Part shown: in pieces, positions 1-6,539 of the stretch
How positions within the stretch are numbered: position 1 is the first letter of the stretch
How the letters are laid out: each line of letters begins with the position of its first letter
Notes under the pieces: generated by a model
What the model saw: only the letters and a program-made list of their open reading frames with translations
Databases searched by the model: none
What the model was told of the DNA's origin: nothing
NCBI GenBank assembly: GCA_040400005.1
Contig: JBBARC010000012.1
Location: 1-64,000, forward strand
Direction of reading: 5' to 3'
DNA from: JBBARC01 sp040400005
Lineage (GTDB): Bacteria > Pseudomonadota > Alphaproteobacteria > Acetobacterales > Acetobacteraceae
DNA length: 64,000 bases
Program-made: the position numbers and the translations under genes

Positions 1-14
1 CACACCGTAACCGG

Positions 15-239
15 TCAATTACTATCCGAGTCGCCTACCTGGGCAGTTACCAAAAATCGACCTTTATTCTGGTAGATGTCGATGTCGTGCCCTTCTTTCG
101 TCGTCACACCAAGCACTTGATATAGGATGTGGTGCCGGCGGTCGTCGTTTTCCATTTCCAAAGCGCGGTTGTCGATTTGCTTCTTAAGTCGCTTTTCATA
201 ATCGTCTGAAAGCGCCCGAATCTCAGCGTATAAAATCAT
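15..239 (-). pseudogene. truncated restriction-endonuclease-like protein (possibly ApaLI family)
   Basis: This is a 74-residue reading frame with a good ribosome binding site (GGGGA) before its ATG. It is charged and lysine-rich, unlike the alanine-rich proteins around it, and its DNA is less GC-rich. The segment around residues 39-63, with ILYQVLGV and DIDIYQNKGRFL, reminds me of the N-terminal part of ApaLI-type restriction endonucleases. That is recall, not a search result. Such enzymes are several hundred residues long. Here the frame departs after GRFL and stops 11 residues later. I read it as the 5' stump of a decayed, probably horizontally acquired gene. No methyltransferase partner is visible, but the window begins 14 bases beyond the stop. 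Confidence 0.35.
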
Positions 240-660
240 ACGTCCCCACTGCTGACACTAGGCCACAATTCTAAATTCAGCGCCTAGGCGCGGTTTTATC
301 GTTTAAGCCCGTCGTCAGACCCAGAGAAGTTCGACGGCAACTGCCGCTGGAGATACGGTTTCGTCAGTTTACAATCCTTGGAGAGACGCTAATCCCCAGA
401 CTGTTTAGCACAAAACCACACACCGCCAGGGCATAAATTTTCAATTTTGCACCATGCCGGATGTTCGCTTTTAGACCTAAGCCCGTCGCCCAGCGATGAC
501 CTAATTGGGCGCATAGCGGAAATCGCTGTTCCATAAGTCAAAAGATACTGTCTTATTTCCACCCAATTGCCCTGCAGGGCGGCGGCATAGATCATTGCGG
601 CGGGGGCACGGGACGGGTAAAGTCCGGTTTGTTGAGAACCATTCTTAATTGGGGGCGGGT
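240..660. other. gap of about 420 bases without a supported gene
   Basis: I find no gene here that I can support. The stretch is less GC-rich than the rest of the window, like the endonuclease stump beside it. A minus-strand frame runs through 389-640 but has no credible start and runs on into the antisense of the next gene. Its sense-like stretch (residues PAAMIYAAALQGNWVEI and beyond) could be the decayed tail of an imported gene. GCGCCTAGGCGC at about 281-292 is a 12-base perfect palindrome. Confidence 0.4.
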
Positions 661-894
661 GTGACGGAGATTTCGCGGCGCTGTGAGCGTGCGGTGGTGA
701 CCGCCTATAAAGAGCTGCGCCGCGCCGGCACCGATGATTTTTCGGCGTTTGCCAGTTGCACCACGCTTTACCGCATGCACCACCCGGAGGCGCCGCTGAC
801 CGAGGCGCGCCTGCTGGTAGCCGAATGGGTCGACCATCACGTAATACGCGAGGGTTCAGGCCCCAGCCCCAGCTGCGCCTGCGAAGAAGATTGA
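661..894 (+). CDS. small conserved-looking hypothetical protein
   Basis: This is a 77-residue protein starting at GTG 661, which follows a purine-rich GGGGGCGG. The upstream TTG at 649 is less likely because it lies in that Shine-Dalgarno-like stretch. Codon use resembles the neighbouring real genes, with G or C in most third positions. The protein is soluble and mixed alpha-helical (ISRRCERAVVTAYKELRRAG), contains a TLYRMHHPEAP stretch, and ends in an acidic tail with two cysteines (CACEED). I do not recognise a family. No operon partner is evident, since a hairpin repeat and a tRNA follow. Confidence 0.55.
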   Translation: MTEISRRCERAVVTAYKELRRAGTDDFSAFASCTTLYRMHHPEAPLTEARLLVAEWVDHHVIREGSGPSPSCACEED

Positions 895-935
895 TTTGCC
901 GGCACAAGCCATCCGCCACACCGCCCCAAACTGAC

Positions 936-972
936 AAAAGTCTTTTTGCTTCTTTTTCTTCAGAAAAAGAAG
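936..972. repeat. AT-rich hairpin repeat, single arm (copy 1)
   Basis: The stretch AAAAGTCTTTTTG is followed by a perfect 10-bp stem, CTTCTTTTTC at 949-958 and GAAAAAGAAG at 963-972, closed by TTCA. The same arm recurs about 16 times in the window. Upstream, CCACACCGCCCCAAACTGAC resembles the GC-rich core found between the two arms of the paired copies, so this may be a half element. Confidence 0.85.
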
Positions 973-1058
973 ATTCTTCCCTATCTTTGCCGTCACCCAA
1001 ACTTTCCGCGAAACCGATATGGCGTTCTGCTGCGGCCTTCTATAGGGTCCGCCGCGAT

Positions 1059-1135
1059 CGGGGCGTAGCTCAGCCTGGTAGAGCACCTGCTTTGGGAGCA
1101 GGGGGCCGGAGGTTCGAATCCTCTCGCCCCGACCA
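1059..1135 (+). tRNA. tRNA-Pro (anticodon TGG)
   Basis: The sequence folds as a complete 77-base cloverleaf. The acceptor stem pairs CGGGGCG with CGCCCCG, the anticodon stem pairs CCTGC with GCAGG around the loop TTTGGGA (anticodon TGG), and the T arm carries GGTTCGAATCC. The 3' CCA is encoded. It lies alone between a hairpin repeat and the complex I subunit gene. Confidence 0.97.
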
Positions 1136-1179
1136 TTCTAAATATTACCGCCTAACCATTGTCTTCGCAGGGTTTTTCG

Positions 1180-1488
1180 ATGCGCGCACGGATCTACCAG
1201 CGACCCAAAACGGCTATGCAATCCGGGCTTGCCGGCACCGATGAGTGGGTGCTGGACCGTGAACCGGTGGCCAGGTTGCAGGCTGACCCGTTGATGGGCT
1301 GGCCGGGTGGCGGCGATACGCAAACCCAGGTGCGCTTAAATTTCCCCAGCCGCGATGCGGCGGTGGCGTATGCTGATCGGGAAGGCATTGCCTACGATTT
1401 GGAGCTGCCGAGCGCGCGCCGGCCGATGAAAGCCAAGGCCTATGCCGATAATTTCCGCTTTGGTCGGCCAGAGAACTGGTCGCATTAA
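1180..1488 (+). CDS. NADH dehydrogenase (complex I) accessory subunit, NDUFS4-like
   Basis: This 102-residue protein matches the ETC complex I subunit family (PF04800), the bacterial relative of mitochondrial NDUFS4, which is an accessory subunit on the peripheral arm of complex I. The family pattern is visible in ARIYQRPKTAMQSG near the start, WVLDREP, then LNFPSRDAAVAYADREGI and the closing AYADNFRFGRPENWSH. The length is typical. I chose ATG 1180 over the upstream TTG because family members begin MxARIYxP. As is usual in alphaproteobacteria, the gene stands apart from the nuo operon, here between two tRNA genes. A 14-base duplication covers its last codons and stop. Confidence 0.9.
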   Translation: MRARIYQRPKTAMQSGLAGTDEWVLDREPVARLQADPLMGWPGGGDTQTQVRLNFPSRDAAVAYADREGIAYDLELPSARRPMKAKAYADNFRFGRPENWSH

Positions 1489-1501
1489 ACTGGTCGCATT
1501 A
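1474..1501. repeat. 14-bp tandem duplication over a stop codon
   Basis: AACTGGTCGCATTA occurs at 1474-1487 and again at 1488-1501. The first copy encodes the last residues (NWSH) and begins the TAA stop. The second copy lies wholly outside the gene and is a vestigial repeat of the C-terminus. Confidence 0.9.
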
Positions 1502-1553
1502 AGCGCGCGCCCGGTTAACCAACCGGCGTAGATGCGCTATGGCTGGCCGTGTT

Positions 1554-1630
1554 GCGCCCTTAGCTCAGTCGGATAGAGCAACAGCCTTCTAAGCTGTGGG
1601 TCGGTGGTTCGATTCCACCAGGGCGCACCA
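1554..1630 (+). tRNA. tRNA-Arg (anticodon TCT)
   Basis: This is a complete 77-base cloverleaf. The acceptor stem pairs GCGCCCT with AGGGCGC, the anticodon stem pairs ACAGC with GCTGT around loop CTTCTAA (anticodon TCT), the T arm carries GGTTCGATTCC, and the 3' CCA is encoded. Four extra copies of the 3' terminal sequence follow directly. Confidence 0.97.
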
Positions 1631-1688
1631 AAATGGGGCGCACCAAAATGGGGCGCACCAAGTGGGGCGCACCAAGTGGGGCGCACCA
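1631..1688. repeat. four tandem copies of the tRNA-Arg 3' end
   Basis: GGGCGCACCA, the last ten bases of the tRNA gene, is repeated four more times as units AAATGGGGCGCACCA (1631-1645, 1646-1660) and AGTGGGGCGCACCA (1661-1674, 1675-1688). The units are 14-15 bases and nearly identical, so the expansion is probably recent. None of the copies can form a tRNA. Confidence 0.9.
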
Positions 1689-1756
1689 ATCGGGTATGGA
1701 CGCTTCGCGTTTATACGAACCCGCAGTGCCGATGGAAGAGTGATTATCAAGGCGAT

Positions 1757-2485
1757 TTATGAGTTTGGCGCGACCGCGGCACCCAAAATGGTTGCGTCAT
1801 CGGCTTGCAGCAGGGCGGCTAGGTGTTCGCCCAACGGTGCTAGGGCTGATAGGGTTATGGGGGTGCCGTGCCAGGTGCCGATGTCGGTAAAGCCGCGCAC
1901 CACGTTGATTTCGGTGAGGGTTTCGCCGCCGTTTTCGCCGCCGCCGATGTGGGTGACGTGGCGGGTGTCGTAGCCGACCAGCAGAAGGTGGGCTTGGTGG
2001 GGGCCGTGGTTAAGGGCGGCGCCTAGAGTGGCGGTGAGGCCGGATTTGGTGCGGGTGAGGGTGAGGGGGACAGCAGTTTGGCGGGCGGTGGCCGCGGTTA
2101 TGGCGGCGCTAACCGCGGCGCGGTCTGACCCCACTACGCTGGCTGCACCATCGATCACCAGTTGCGGGGTGTATACGTCTGACGCCAAAGCGCGGGCGTA
2201 GGCGGTTTGGCGGGCGGTGCTAGCTGCGGACGAGAACGGGTCGTGCCAGCCCAGATGGTTCCAGTAATCAACATGAAAATCTAGCGCCAGCACGGCGGGG
2301 TTGGTGGCGAGTTCGGCCAAGTAGCGATCGGCTGGCGGGCACGATGAGCAGGATTGTGAGGTGAACAGTTCCAGCACTACCGGGCGCTGTAAGATAGCCG
2401 CCTGCGCGGCGGATAGCGCGGCCGCGTGGGCGGTGGTGGCGAGTTGGGTTGCGAGCAAAAACAGGGGCAGGATGGGGGTGCGCAT
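1757..2485 (-). CDS. DUF1223 family exported thioredoxin-like protein
   Basis: This 242-residue protein has an N-terminal signal peptide (residues 1-22, ending AHA) and matches DUF1223. The family hallmark is VLELFTSQSCSSCPPADRYL at about residues 37-56, with a CxxC pair that suggests a thioredoxin-like redox fold in the periplasm. DFHVDYWNHLGWHDPFSS and YTPQLVIDG are also typical of the family. The substrate is unknown. The gene is divergent from the YceI gene at 2578, with about 90 bases between them for promoters. The 3' end runs close to the tRNA-derived tandem repeats. Confidence 0.85.
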   Translation of the reverse strand: MRTPILPLFLLATQLATTAHAAALSAAQAAILQRPVVLELFTSQSCSSCPPADRYLAELATNPAVLALDFHVDYWNHLGWHDPFSSAASTARQTAYARALASDVYTPQLVIDGAASVVGSDRAAVSAAITAATARQTAVPLTLTRTKSGLTATLGAALNHGPHQAHLLLVGYDTRHVTHIGGGENGGETLTEINVVRGFTDIGTWHGTPITLSALAPLGEHLAALLQADDATILGAAVAPNS

Positions 2486-2577
2486 GGGTTGTTTTTCGGC
2501 GGTGCCTTGTGTGGGGTTACCTGGCGCACAATTTCCACCACAGTTATTTCGCTGACCGGCCTGAAGGATACCCCCAC

Positions 2578-3198
2578 ATGACGCGCACCCTGCCGATTAT
2601 CGCCGTGCTGGCCGTTGCTGGCTGCACCCAGCTTGCCGCCGCGGCATCGTGGGCGCTGCCGCCTTCCAGCGACGTGGCGGCGGCAACGGCCGGGGATTAC
2701 GGGGTAGAAGCTGCCCACACCCAGGTGATGTTTGATGTGCTGCATATGGGATTTACCCATTACCGCGGCGTGTTTAGCGGGGTTACGGGGGCTATGCATT
2801 TTACCCCCAATGACCCGAGCCAGACGCATGTTGTGGTAAGCGTGCCGGTGGCCAGCGTGTTGACCACCAGCGCCAAGCTGAATGGTGAGCTGGTGGGGGC
2901 TGACTGGCTGGATGCGGCGAAATTTCCGGCGATGATTTTCGCCTCGGACTCGGTGCAGGCGACCGGCGCGCAAACTGCCGATATTACCGGCACGCTGACG
3001 TTGCACGGGGTAGCGCGGCCGGTGGTGTTGCATGCCAAGTTTGTGGGTGGCGGGCGCAATGTGATGAGCGGCCATCAGGCGATGGGGTTTGAAGCACAAG
3101 CGTCGATCAAGCGCAGTGATTTTGGCGTAAAAACCTACGTGCCGCTGGTAGGTGATGAAGTCACCATCACGATCGCCGCCGCGTTCGAAAAAATGTAA
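2578..3198 (+). CDS. YceI family lipid-binding periplasmic protein
   Basis: This 206-residue protein has the YceI beta-barrel pattern, which binds polyisoprenoid-type lipids in known members. Visible signs are YGVEAAHTQVMFDVLHMGFTHY, FSGVTGAMHF and ITGTLTLHGVARPVVL, then SIKRSDFGVKTYVPLVGDEVTI. ATG 2578 starts a signal peptide with a possible lipobox (AVAGC, Cys16), so it may be a lipoprotein; cleavage near AAA-S is the alternative. It is divergently paired with the DUF1223 gene. A single-arm hairpin repeat follows the stop. Confidence 0.9.
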   Translation: MTRTLPIIAVLAVAGCTQLAAAASWALPPSSDVAAATAGDYGVEAAHTQVMFDVLHMGFTHYRGVFSGVTGAMHFTPNDPSQTHVVVSVPVASVLTTSAKLNGELVGADWLDAAKFPAMIFASDSVQATGAQTADITGTLTLHGVARPVVLHAKFVGGGRNVMSGHQAMGFEAQASIKRSDFGVKTYVPLVGDEVTITIAAAFEKM

Positions 3199-3226
3199 GT
3201 TTGTCCCCCCGCTAATCTATTGAAAT

Positions 3227-3264
3227 AAAAGTCTTTTTGTTTCTTTTTCTTCAGAAAAAGAAAA
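3227..3264. repeat. AT-rich hairpin repeat, single arm (copy 2)
   Basis: AAAAGTCTTTTTG is followed by a perfect 10-bp stem, TTTCTTTTTC at 3240-3249 and GAAAAAGAAA at 3254-3263, with loop TTCA. The outer pair differs from the usual C-G but is changed on both sides, so pairing is kept. It lies between the ends of two convergent genes. Confidence 0.85.
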
Positions 3265-3276
3265 TTCTCCCTTAAG

Positions 3277-3304
3277 GTTCAGGGGTATTAGAAAACCCCT
3301 GAAC
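3277..3304 (-). terminator. candidate hairpin terminator
   Basis: GTTCAGGGGT (3277-3286) and ACCCCTGAAC (3295-3304) form a perfect 10-bp stem with an 8-base loop. Read on the minus strand it overlaps the stop codon of the 86-residue membrane gene and is followed by an A/T-rich stretch leading into the hairpin repeat. A clean T-run is lacking, so termination is inferred. Confidence 0.45.
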
Positions 3305-3548
3305 AGTCCATTCCAATGGTTTGGTGGTGGCGCGGATTTCGCCCATGCGGGGCGGAACTTAGGTCGGCGGTAACGGCCATGCCGCCGGCCCACATGGCGA
3401 GCAGCAACGAGGTGAGGGCTATGCGGCGCGCGCCGAGGCGGAGGCCATCGTCGAGGGCGAGTAGCTCGATCAGGAAGATGGTGGCGAATAGGGCTGCGAT
3501 GCCGAAGGACAGCAGAGTTACGATCAAGTGTCCGTAAGCGTTCAGCAT
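3288..3548 (-). CDS. small two-helix membrane protein downstream of zur
   Basis: This 86-residue protein has two hydrophobic segments, at about residues 6-30 (LIVTLLSFGIAALFATIFLIELLAL) and 42-60 (RIALTSLLLAMWAGGMAV), with a charged loop between them, so it is probably an inner-membrane protein. AAAGGA inside the end of zur serves as its ribosome binding site, and the gap to zur is 6 bases, so the two are co-transcribed. That suggests, but does not show, a link to metal homeostasis. I do not recognise the family. The last residues are encoded by the right half of a hairpin. Confidence 0.6.
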   Translation of the reverse strand: MLNAYGHLIVTLLSFGIAALFATIFLIELLALDDGLRLGARRIALTSLLLAMWAGGMAVTADLSSAPHGRNPRHHQTIGMDCSGVF

Positions 3549-3554
3549 GGCGGG

Positions 3555-4064
3555 CTAGTCCTTTAGGGCGAGGTTTGCGGTGCAGGCGGCGCAGATGCCA
3601 TCGACTTCGACCAGGGTTGCGGTGACGGTAAAGCCTGCGCGCAAGGCCGCATTGGCAACGGCGTGGGCGATGGCGTGGTCTTCAACTTCATGCGCGCGGC
3701 CGCAGGTTTTGCAGATGAGAAATTGCACCGGGTGGGGGTGATCGGCTTCTTCGTGGCAGGGCACGAAGGCGTTGAGGCGCTCTATGCGGTGGATAAGGCC
3801 CTGGGCGAGCAGGAAATCGAGCGCGCGGTAGATGGTGGGGGGCTGGCCGCTGCCGGTTTGGGCGCGCAGGCGATCGAGCAGGGCGTAGGCGCCCAAAGGT
3901 TCGTGGGCCTCGAGGACAAGGGCGAGCACATCGCGGCGGGATTGGGTGAGTTTGGCGCCGCGGCTAGTGCAGGCGAGGCTCGCGCGGTTCAGGCGCGCGG
4001 TGAGGCTTGCTGGTGGTGCGGGGTGTTTGGTTTTGGGGCGCGGTGCGGGCATTGCGGGGGACAT
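3555..4064 (-). CDS. zur: Fur-family transcriptional regulator, probably the zinc regulator Zur
   Basis: This 169-residue protein has the Fur-family layout. A winged-helix domain covers about residues 25-95 (LTQSRRDVLALVLEAHEPLGAYALLDRL and PPTIYRALDFLLAQGLIHRI). The C-terminal metal-binding dimerisation domain has HEEADHPHP, CKTC and CAAC, the latter two forming the structural zinc site. In known members, zinc-loaded Zur represses znuABC. The assignment as Zur rather than Fur comes from the znuACB genes 700 bases away and from the HPHPVQFLICKTCG segment typical of Zur. It is divergent from vapBC-znuACB and shares the intergenic region holding the palindrome at 4112. The N-terminal proline-rich tail is longer than usual; ATG 4052 is an alternative start. 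Confidence 0.85.
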   Translation of the reverse strand: MSPAMPAPRPKTKHPAPPASLTARLNRASLACTSRGAKLTQSRRDVLALVLEAHEPLGAYALLDRLRAQTGSGQPPTIYRALDFLLAQGLIHRIERLNAFVPCHEEADHPHPVQFLICKTCGRAHEVEDHAIAHAVANAALRAGFTVTATLVEVDGICAACTANLALKD

Positions 4065-4111
4065 TGCCCGGCGGGGGCGGATATCTCAAGTTTCACGGCG
4101 GTGATGGTTTG

Positions 4112-4132
4112 TGATATCGTACGCCGATATCA
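4112..4132. promoter_or_regulatory. perfect 21-bp inverted repeat, candidate operator
   Basis: TGATATCG (4112-4119) and CGATATCA (4125-4132) are exact inverted repeats with a 5-base spacer. The site lies 48 bases before zur and 30 bases before vapB, in their divergent promoter region. It may be a Zur operator autoregulating zur, or the operator of the VapB ribbon-helix-helix repressor. It differs from the candidate Zur site at 4765, which makes VapB somewhat more likely. Confidence 0.6.
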
Positions 4133-4161
4133 TGTGTTGATGTGGCGAGGTGGATAGAGCG

Positions 4162-4377
4162 ATGCGAACGCTGGTGGATATTGGGGATGCGGAGATTGGC
4201 GCGTTGGACGCGTTGGCGCAGCGGCAAGGGCAATCGCGGGCGGCGGTGATCAGGCGGGCGGTGGACGATTTTTTGGCGCGCAACCGGCTAGGGGATGCTG
4301 GTGAGGCGTTTGGGTTGTGGGGCGCTGAGGGGCTGGATGGGGTGGCATATCAGCGCAATCTGCGCGACGAATGGTAA
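4162..4377 (+). CDS. vapB: VapB-type ribbon-helix-helix antitoxin
   Basis: This 71-residue protein has a CopG/Arc-like ribbon-helix-helix N-terminus (RTLVDIGDAEIGALDALAQRQGQSRAAVIRRAVDDFLARN, about residues 2-41) that binds DNA as a dimer. A tail containing AFGLWG and ending RDEW probably wraps into the toxin. ATG 4162 has GAGG 12 bases upstream; GTG 4150 is the alternative. The stop overlaps the vapC start (ATGGTAA), the usual coupling in toxin-antitoxin operons. Such antitoxins normally repress their own promoter together with the toxin, and the palindrome at 4112 is the obvious site. Confidence 0.85.
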   Translation: MRTLVDIGDAEIGALDALAQRQGQSRAAVIRRAVDDFLARNRLGDAGEAFGLWGAEGLDGVAYQRNLRDEW

Positions 4378-4736
4378 AAGCGCTTTTTGATACCAATATT
4401 TTGATCGATTACTTTCGCGGTATTGCCGAGGCGCGGGTTGAATTGGCGCGTTACGAAGACAAAGCGATCAGTATTGTGACGTGGATCGAGGTGATGGCGG
4501 GTGCGGCGCCGGCGGTTGGCGAAGTGACTGAGCGGTTTTTGCAGGGGTTTAGCGTGATCGCGGTGGATGCGGCGGTGGCGCGGCGGGCGGTTGTGTTGCG
4601 GCGGGAGCGGCGGATACGGTTGCCCGATGCGGTGATTTGGGCGTCGGCGCAGGTGCATTTTATGCTGCTGGTATCGCGCGACGAGAAAGATTTTCCGGGT
4701 GGGGACCCGGGGATTCGGGTGCCTTACCGGCTGTAG
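4371..4736 (+). CDS. vapC: VapC-type PIN-domain toxin ribonuclease
   Basis: This 121-residue PIN-domain protein keeps the full acidic active site: Asp7 in LFDTNILID, Glu40 in TWIEVMAG, Asp86 in LPDAVIWA and Asp104 in VSRDEKDF. VapC toxins use Mg2+ to cut specific RNAs, often tRNAs, and are held inactive by VapB. The catalytic set suggests an active enzyme. The start overlaps vapB by 7 bases. It is unusual that this pair sits between zur and the znuACB genes it regulates, only 47 bases ahead of znuA. Confidence 0.88.
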   Translation: MVKALFDTNILIDYFRGIAEARVELARYEDKAISIVTWIEVMAGAAPAVGEVTERFLQGFSVIAVDAAVARRAVVLRRERRIRLPDAVIWASAQVHFMLLVSRDEKDFPGGDPGIRVPYRL

Positions 4737-4764
4737 CCGCCACGCGGTTGCGCGGTGGTTTTGT

Positions 4765-4778
4765 TATGTTATACCATA
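4765..4778 (+). promoter_or_regulatory. candidate Zur box before znuA
   Basis: TATGTTATACCATA is a 14-bp palindrome with one mismatched pair, 5 bases ahead of the proposed znuA start. It resembles the ATGTTATA-type half sites known for Zur operators. It lies in an AT-rich island in otherwise GC-rich DNA and is probably where zinc-bound Zur blocks znuACB transcription. Confidence 0.5.
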
Positions 4779-4783
4779 CAGGG

Positions 4784-5686
4784 ATGGCTGGTTTTTTCTT
4801 ATCGCGTGTCGTGGTGTCACCTGTGGCGTTTTTGTTGGGCGTGCTTGCGGGTGGTGCGGCGGTGGCGGCGCCAATTTCTATTATGGCGGCGGAATCTGTG
4901 TACGGCGGCATTGCCGCGCGTATCGCTGGGCCGGCGGCGGTGGTGACCTCTATTTTGAGCAACCCGGCGCAGGACCCGCACGCGTTTGAGCCGAGCCCTG
5001 GCATTGCGCGTGATGTGGCGGCGGCCCAAATCGTGATTGGTAATGGGGCAGGGTATGATGGCTGGCTGGATAAACTGATTGCGGCTAATCCTTCGGCGGG
5101 GCGCAGTGTGATTTCGGTTGCAGGGTTGATGCACCGCACGGCTGAGCAAAATCCGCATGTGTGGTATAATCCGCGCGCCATTACCGCACTGGCGGCGGCA
5201 TTGACCGTGGCGCTGTCGGCGGCGGACCCTGGGCACGCGGCAAAGTTTGAAGCCAATCGTGATGCGCTGTTTGCATCTTTGCTGCCGCTGGAAAGCAAGA
5301 TTGGCGTTTTGCGGGCGCAGTTTCATGGTGTGCCGGTGGCGGCGACTGAGCCTGTATTTGGGGAGATGGCCGGGGCCATTGGGTTGGTGATGACCAACGA
5401 GCGGTTTCAGTTGGCGGTGATGAACGGTAGCGAACCGCGGCCATCGGATATTGCGCGGTTTGAAGATGATTTGCAAAACCATCGGGTGCGGCTGCTGATT
5501 TATAATACGCAGACTGAAAGCCCGACCATTGCGCGGTTGCGCGAGGTTGCGCGTGGTAATGGTATTTTGGTGGTGGGGGTGAGCGAAACTCAGCCGGCGG
5601 GCCAAAGCTATGAAGCTTGGATGATGGCAGCACTTGATCAGTTGGATGGGTTGACGACGCCGGATTTTCGGACATTACGAAAATGA
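4784..5686 (+). CDS. znuA: zinc ABC transporter substrate-binding protein
   Basis: This is a 300-residue periplasmic cluster A-I metal-binding protein. From ATG 4784 it has a signal peptide (about residues 1-28, ending VAA) and then the family marks ILSNPAQDPHAFEPSPG with a ligand histidine, NPHVWYNPRAI with the second, and ATEPVFGEMAGAIG where other members often have a third histidine. A late NTQTESPTIARLREVA segment is typical. It lacks the long His-rich loop of enterobacterial ZnuA. Its start lies just after the candidate Zur box, so the transcript is nearly leaderless unless GTG 4811 or 4814 is used. It delivers Zn2+ to ZnuB/ZnuC encoded next. A manganese substrate is possible. Confidence 0.85.
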   Translation: MAGFFLSRVVVSPVAFLLGVLAGGAAVAAPISIMAAESVYGGIAARIAGPAAVVTSILSNPAQDPHAFEPSPGIARDVAAAQIVIGNGAGYDGWLDKLIAANPSAGRSVISVAGLMHRTAEQNPHVWYNPRAITALAAALTVALSAADPGHAAKFEANRDALFASLLPLESKIGVLRAQFHGVPVAATEPVFGEMAGAIGLVMTNERFQLAVMNGSEPRPSDIARFEDDLQNHRVRLLIYNTQTESPTIARLREVARGNGILVVGVSETQPAGQSYEAWMMAALDQLDGLTTPDFRTLRK

Positions 5687-5711
5687 TGTGGCGCGTGTTG
5701 GTGCCGGCGGC

Positions 5712-6530
5712 ATGAGTTTTATTGTTGTTGATCACGTGACCTTGGCGCCGGGGCGTGATGCGGTGCTGCGCGATATTTCTTTGCAGATTGAGGCTGGGGA
5801 ATTTATCGGCGTGCTGGGGCCCAATGGGGCGGGGAAAACCACGTTGTTGCGGGCGTTGCTCGGGGTGTTGGCGCCGCGGGCGGGGGGTATTACTATTGGT
5901 GGGCAAAGTGTTAGGCCGGGTAATACAGATATTGGTTACATGCCGCAGACGCGCAGTATTCCGCCGGGGTTAAAATTGTCCGGGCGGGCGTTTGTGGCGG
6001 CGGCGGCGCGTAGCGGTTGGGGGCTGGGGTGGGGTGATAAGGCTAGCCGCATGGCGGTGGCGGCGGCGTTGGATTTGGTGGAGGCAAGCGCGCTTGCCGA
6101 TGAACCGTTGAGCACGCTTTCTGGCGGGCAGCGCCAACGTTTGTTGCTGGCGCAGGCTTTGTTGGGTGCGCCGCGGTTGTTGCTGTTGGATGAGCCGTTG
6201 ATTAGCCTGGACCCGACGCGGCAAAAAACGGTGATTGATTTGATCAGCCGGGTGCAGCGCAACACTCGCGCTACTGTGCTGTTTACGGCGCACGAATTAA
6301 ACCCGTTATTGGGGGCGCTGGATCGGGTGCTGTATTTGGGTAATGGCAGTGCAGCCCTTGGCACTGTTGATGAGGTGATTACGGCACCGGTGTTATCGGC
6401 ATTGTATGGCGCCGAGATTGAGGTGGTGCGGGCCGGCGGGCATGTGTTTGTGATGGCCGGCGGGGCGGATTTGGAACGTGGTGCGCATGATCATGAACAT
6501 GATGATGGACACGATCACCATGGGCATTAG
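5712..6530 (+). CDS. znuC: zinc ABC transporter ATP-binding protein
   Basis: This 272-residue ABC ATPase has Walker A GPNGAGKTT at residues 36-44, signature LSGGQRQR near 139, Walker B LLLLDEP near 160 and the switch histidine in FTAHELNP. It powers zinc import through ZnuB. ATG 5712 fits family members; GTG 5688 would add eight residues. The C-terminus ends in a His/Asp-rich tail (HDHEHDDGHDHHGH) that could bind zinc on the cytoplasmic side and act as a local sensor or buffer; that role is inference. The gene follows znuA by 25 bases. Confidence 0.92.
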   Translation: MSFIVVDHVTLAPGRDAVLRDISLQIEAGEFIGVLGPNGAGKTTLLRALLGVLAPRAGGITIGGQSVRPGNTDIGYMPQTRSIPPGLKLSGRAFVAAAARSGWGLGWGDKASRMAVAAALDLVEASALADEPLSTLSGGQRQRLLLAQALLGAPRLLLLDEPLISLDPTRQKTVIDLISRVQRNTRATVLFTAHELNPLLGALDRVLYLGNGSAALGTVDEVITAPVLSALYGAEIEVVRAGGHVFVMAGGADLERGAHDHEHDDGHDHHGH

Positions 6531-6539
6531 GTAGGCGCG

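Noticed and set aside
389..1000. 203-codon minus-strand frame across the first small gene and a hairpin repeat
   Set aside because: Its first part is a translation of the hairpin repeat and of the antisense of the gene at 661. There is no ribosome binding site or recognisable domain.
1631..1688. Additional tRNA genes or a phage attachment site
   Set aside because: Only the last ten bases of the tRNA repeat, with no cloverleaf. No integrase or prophage gene lies next to them.
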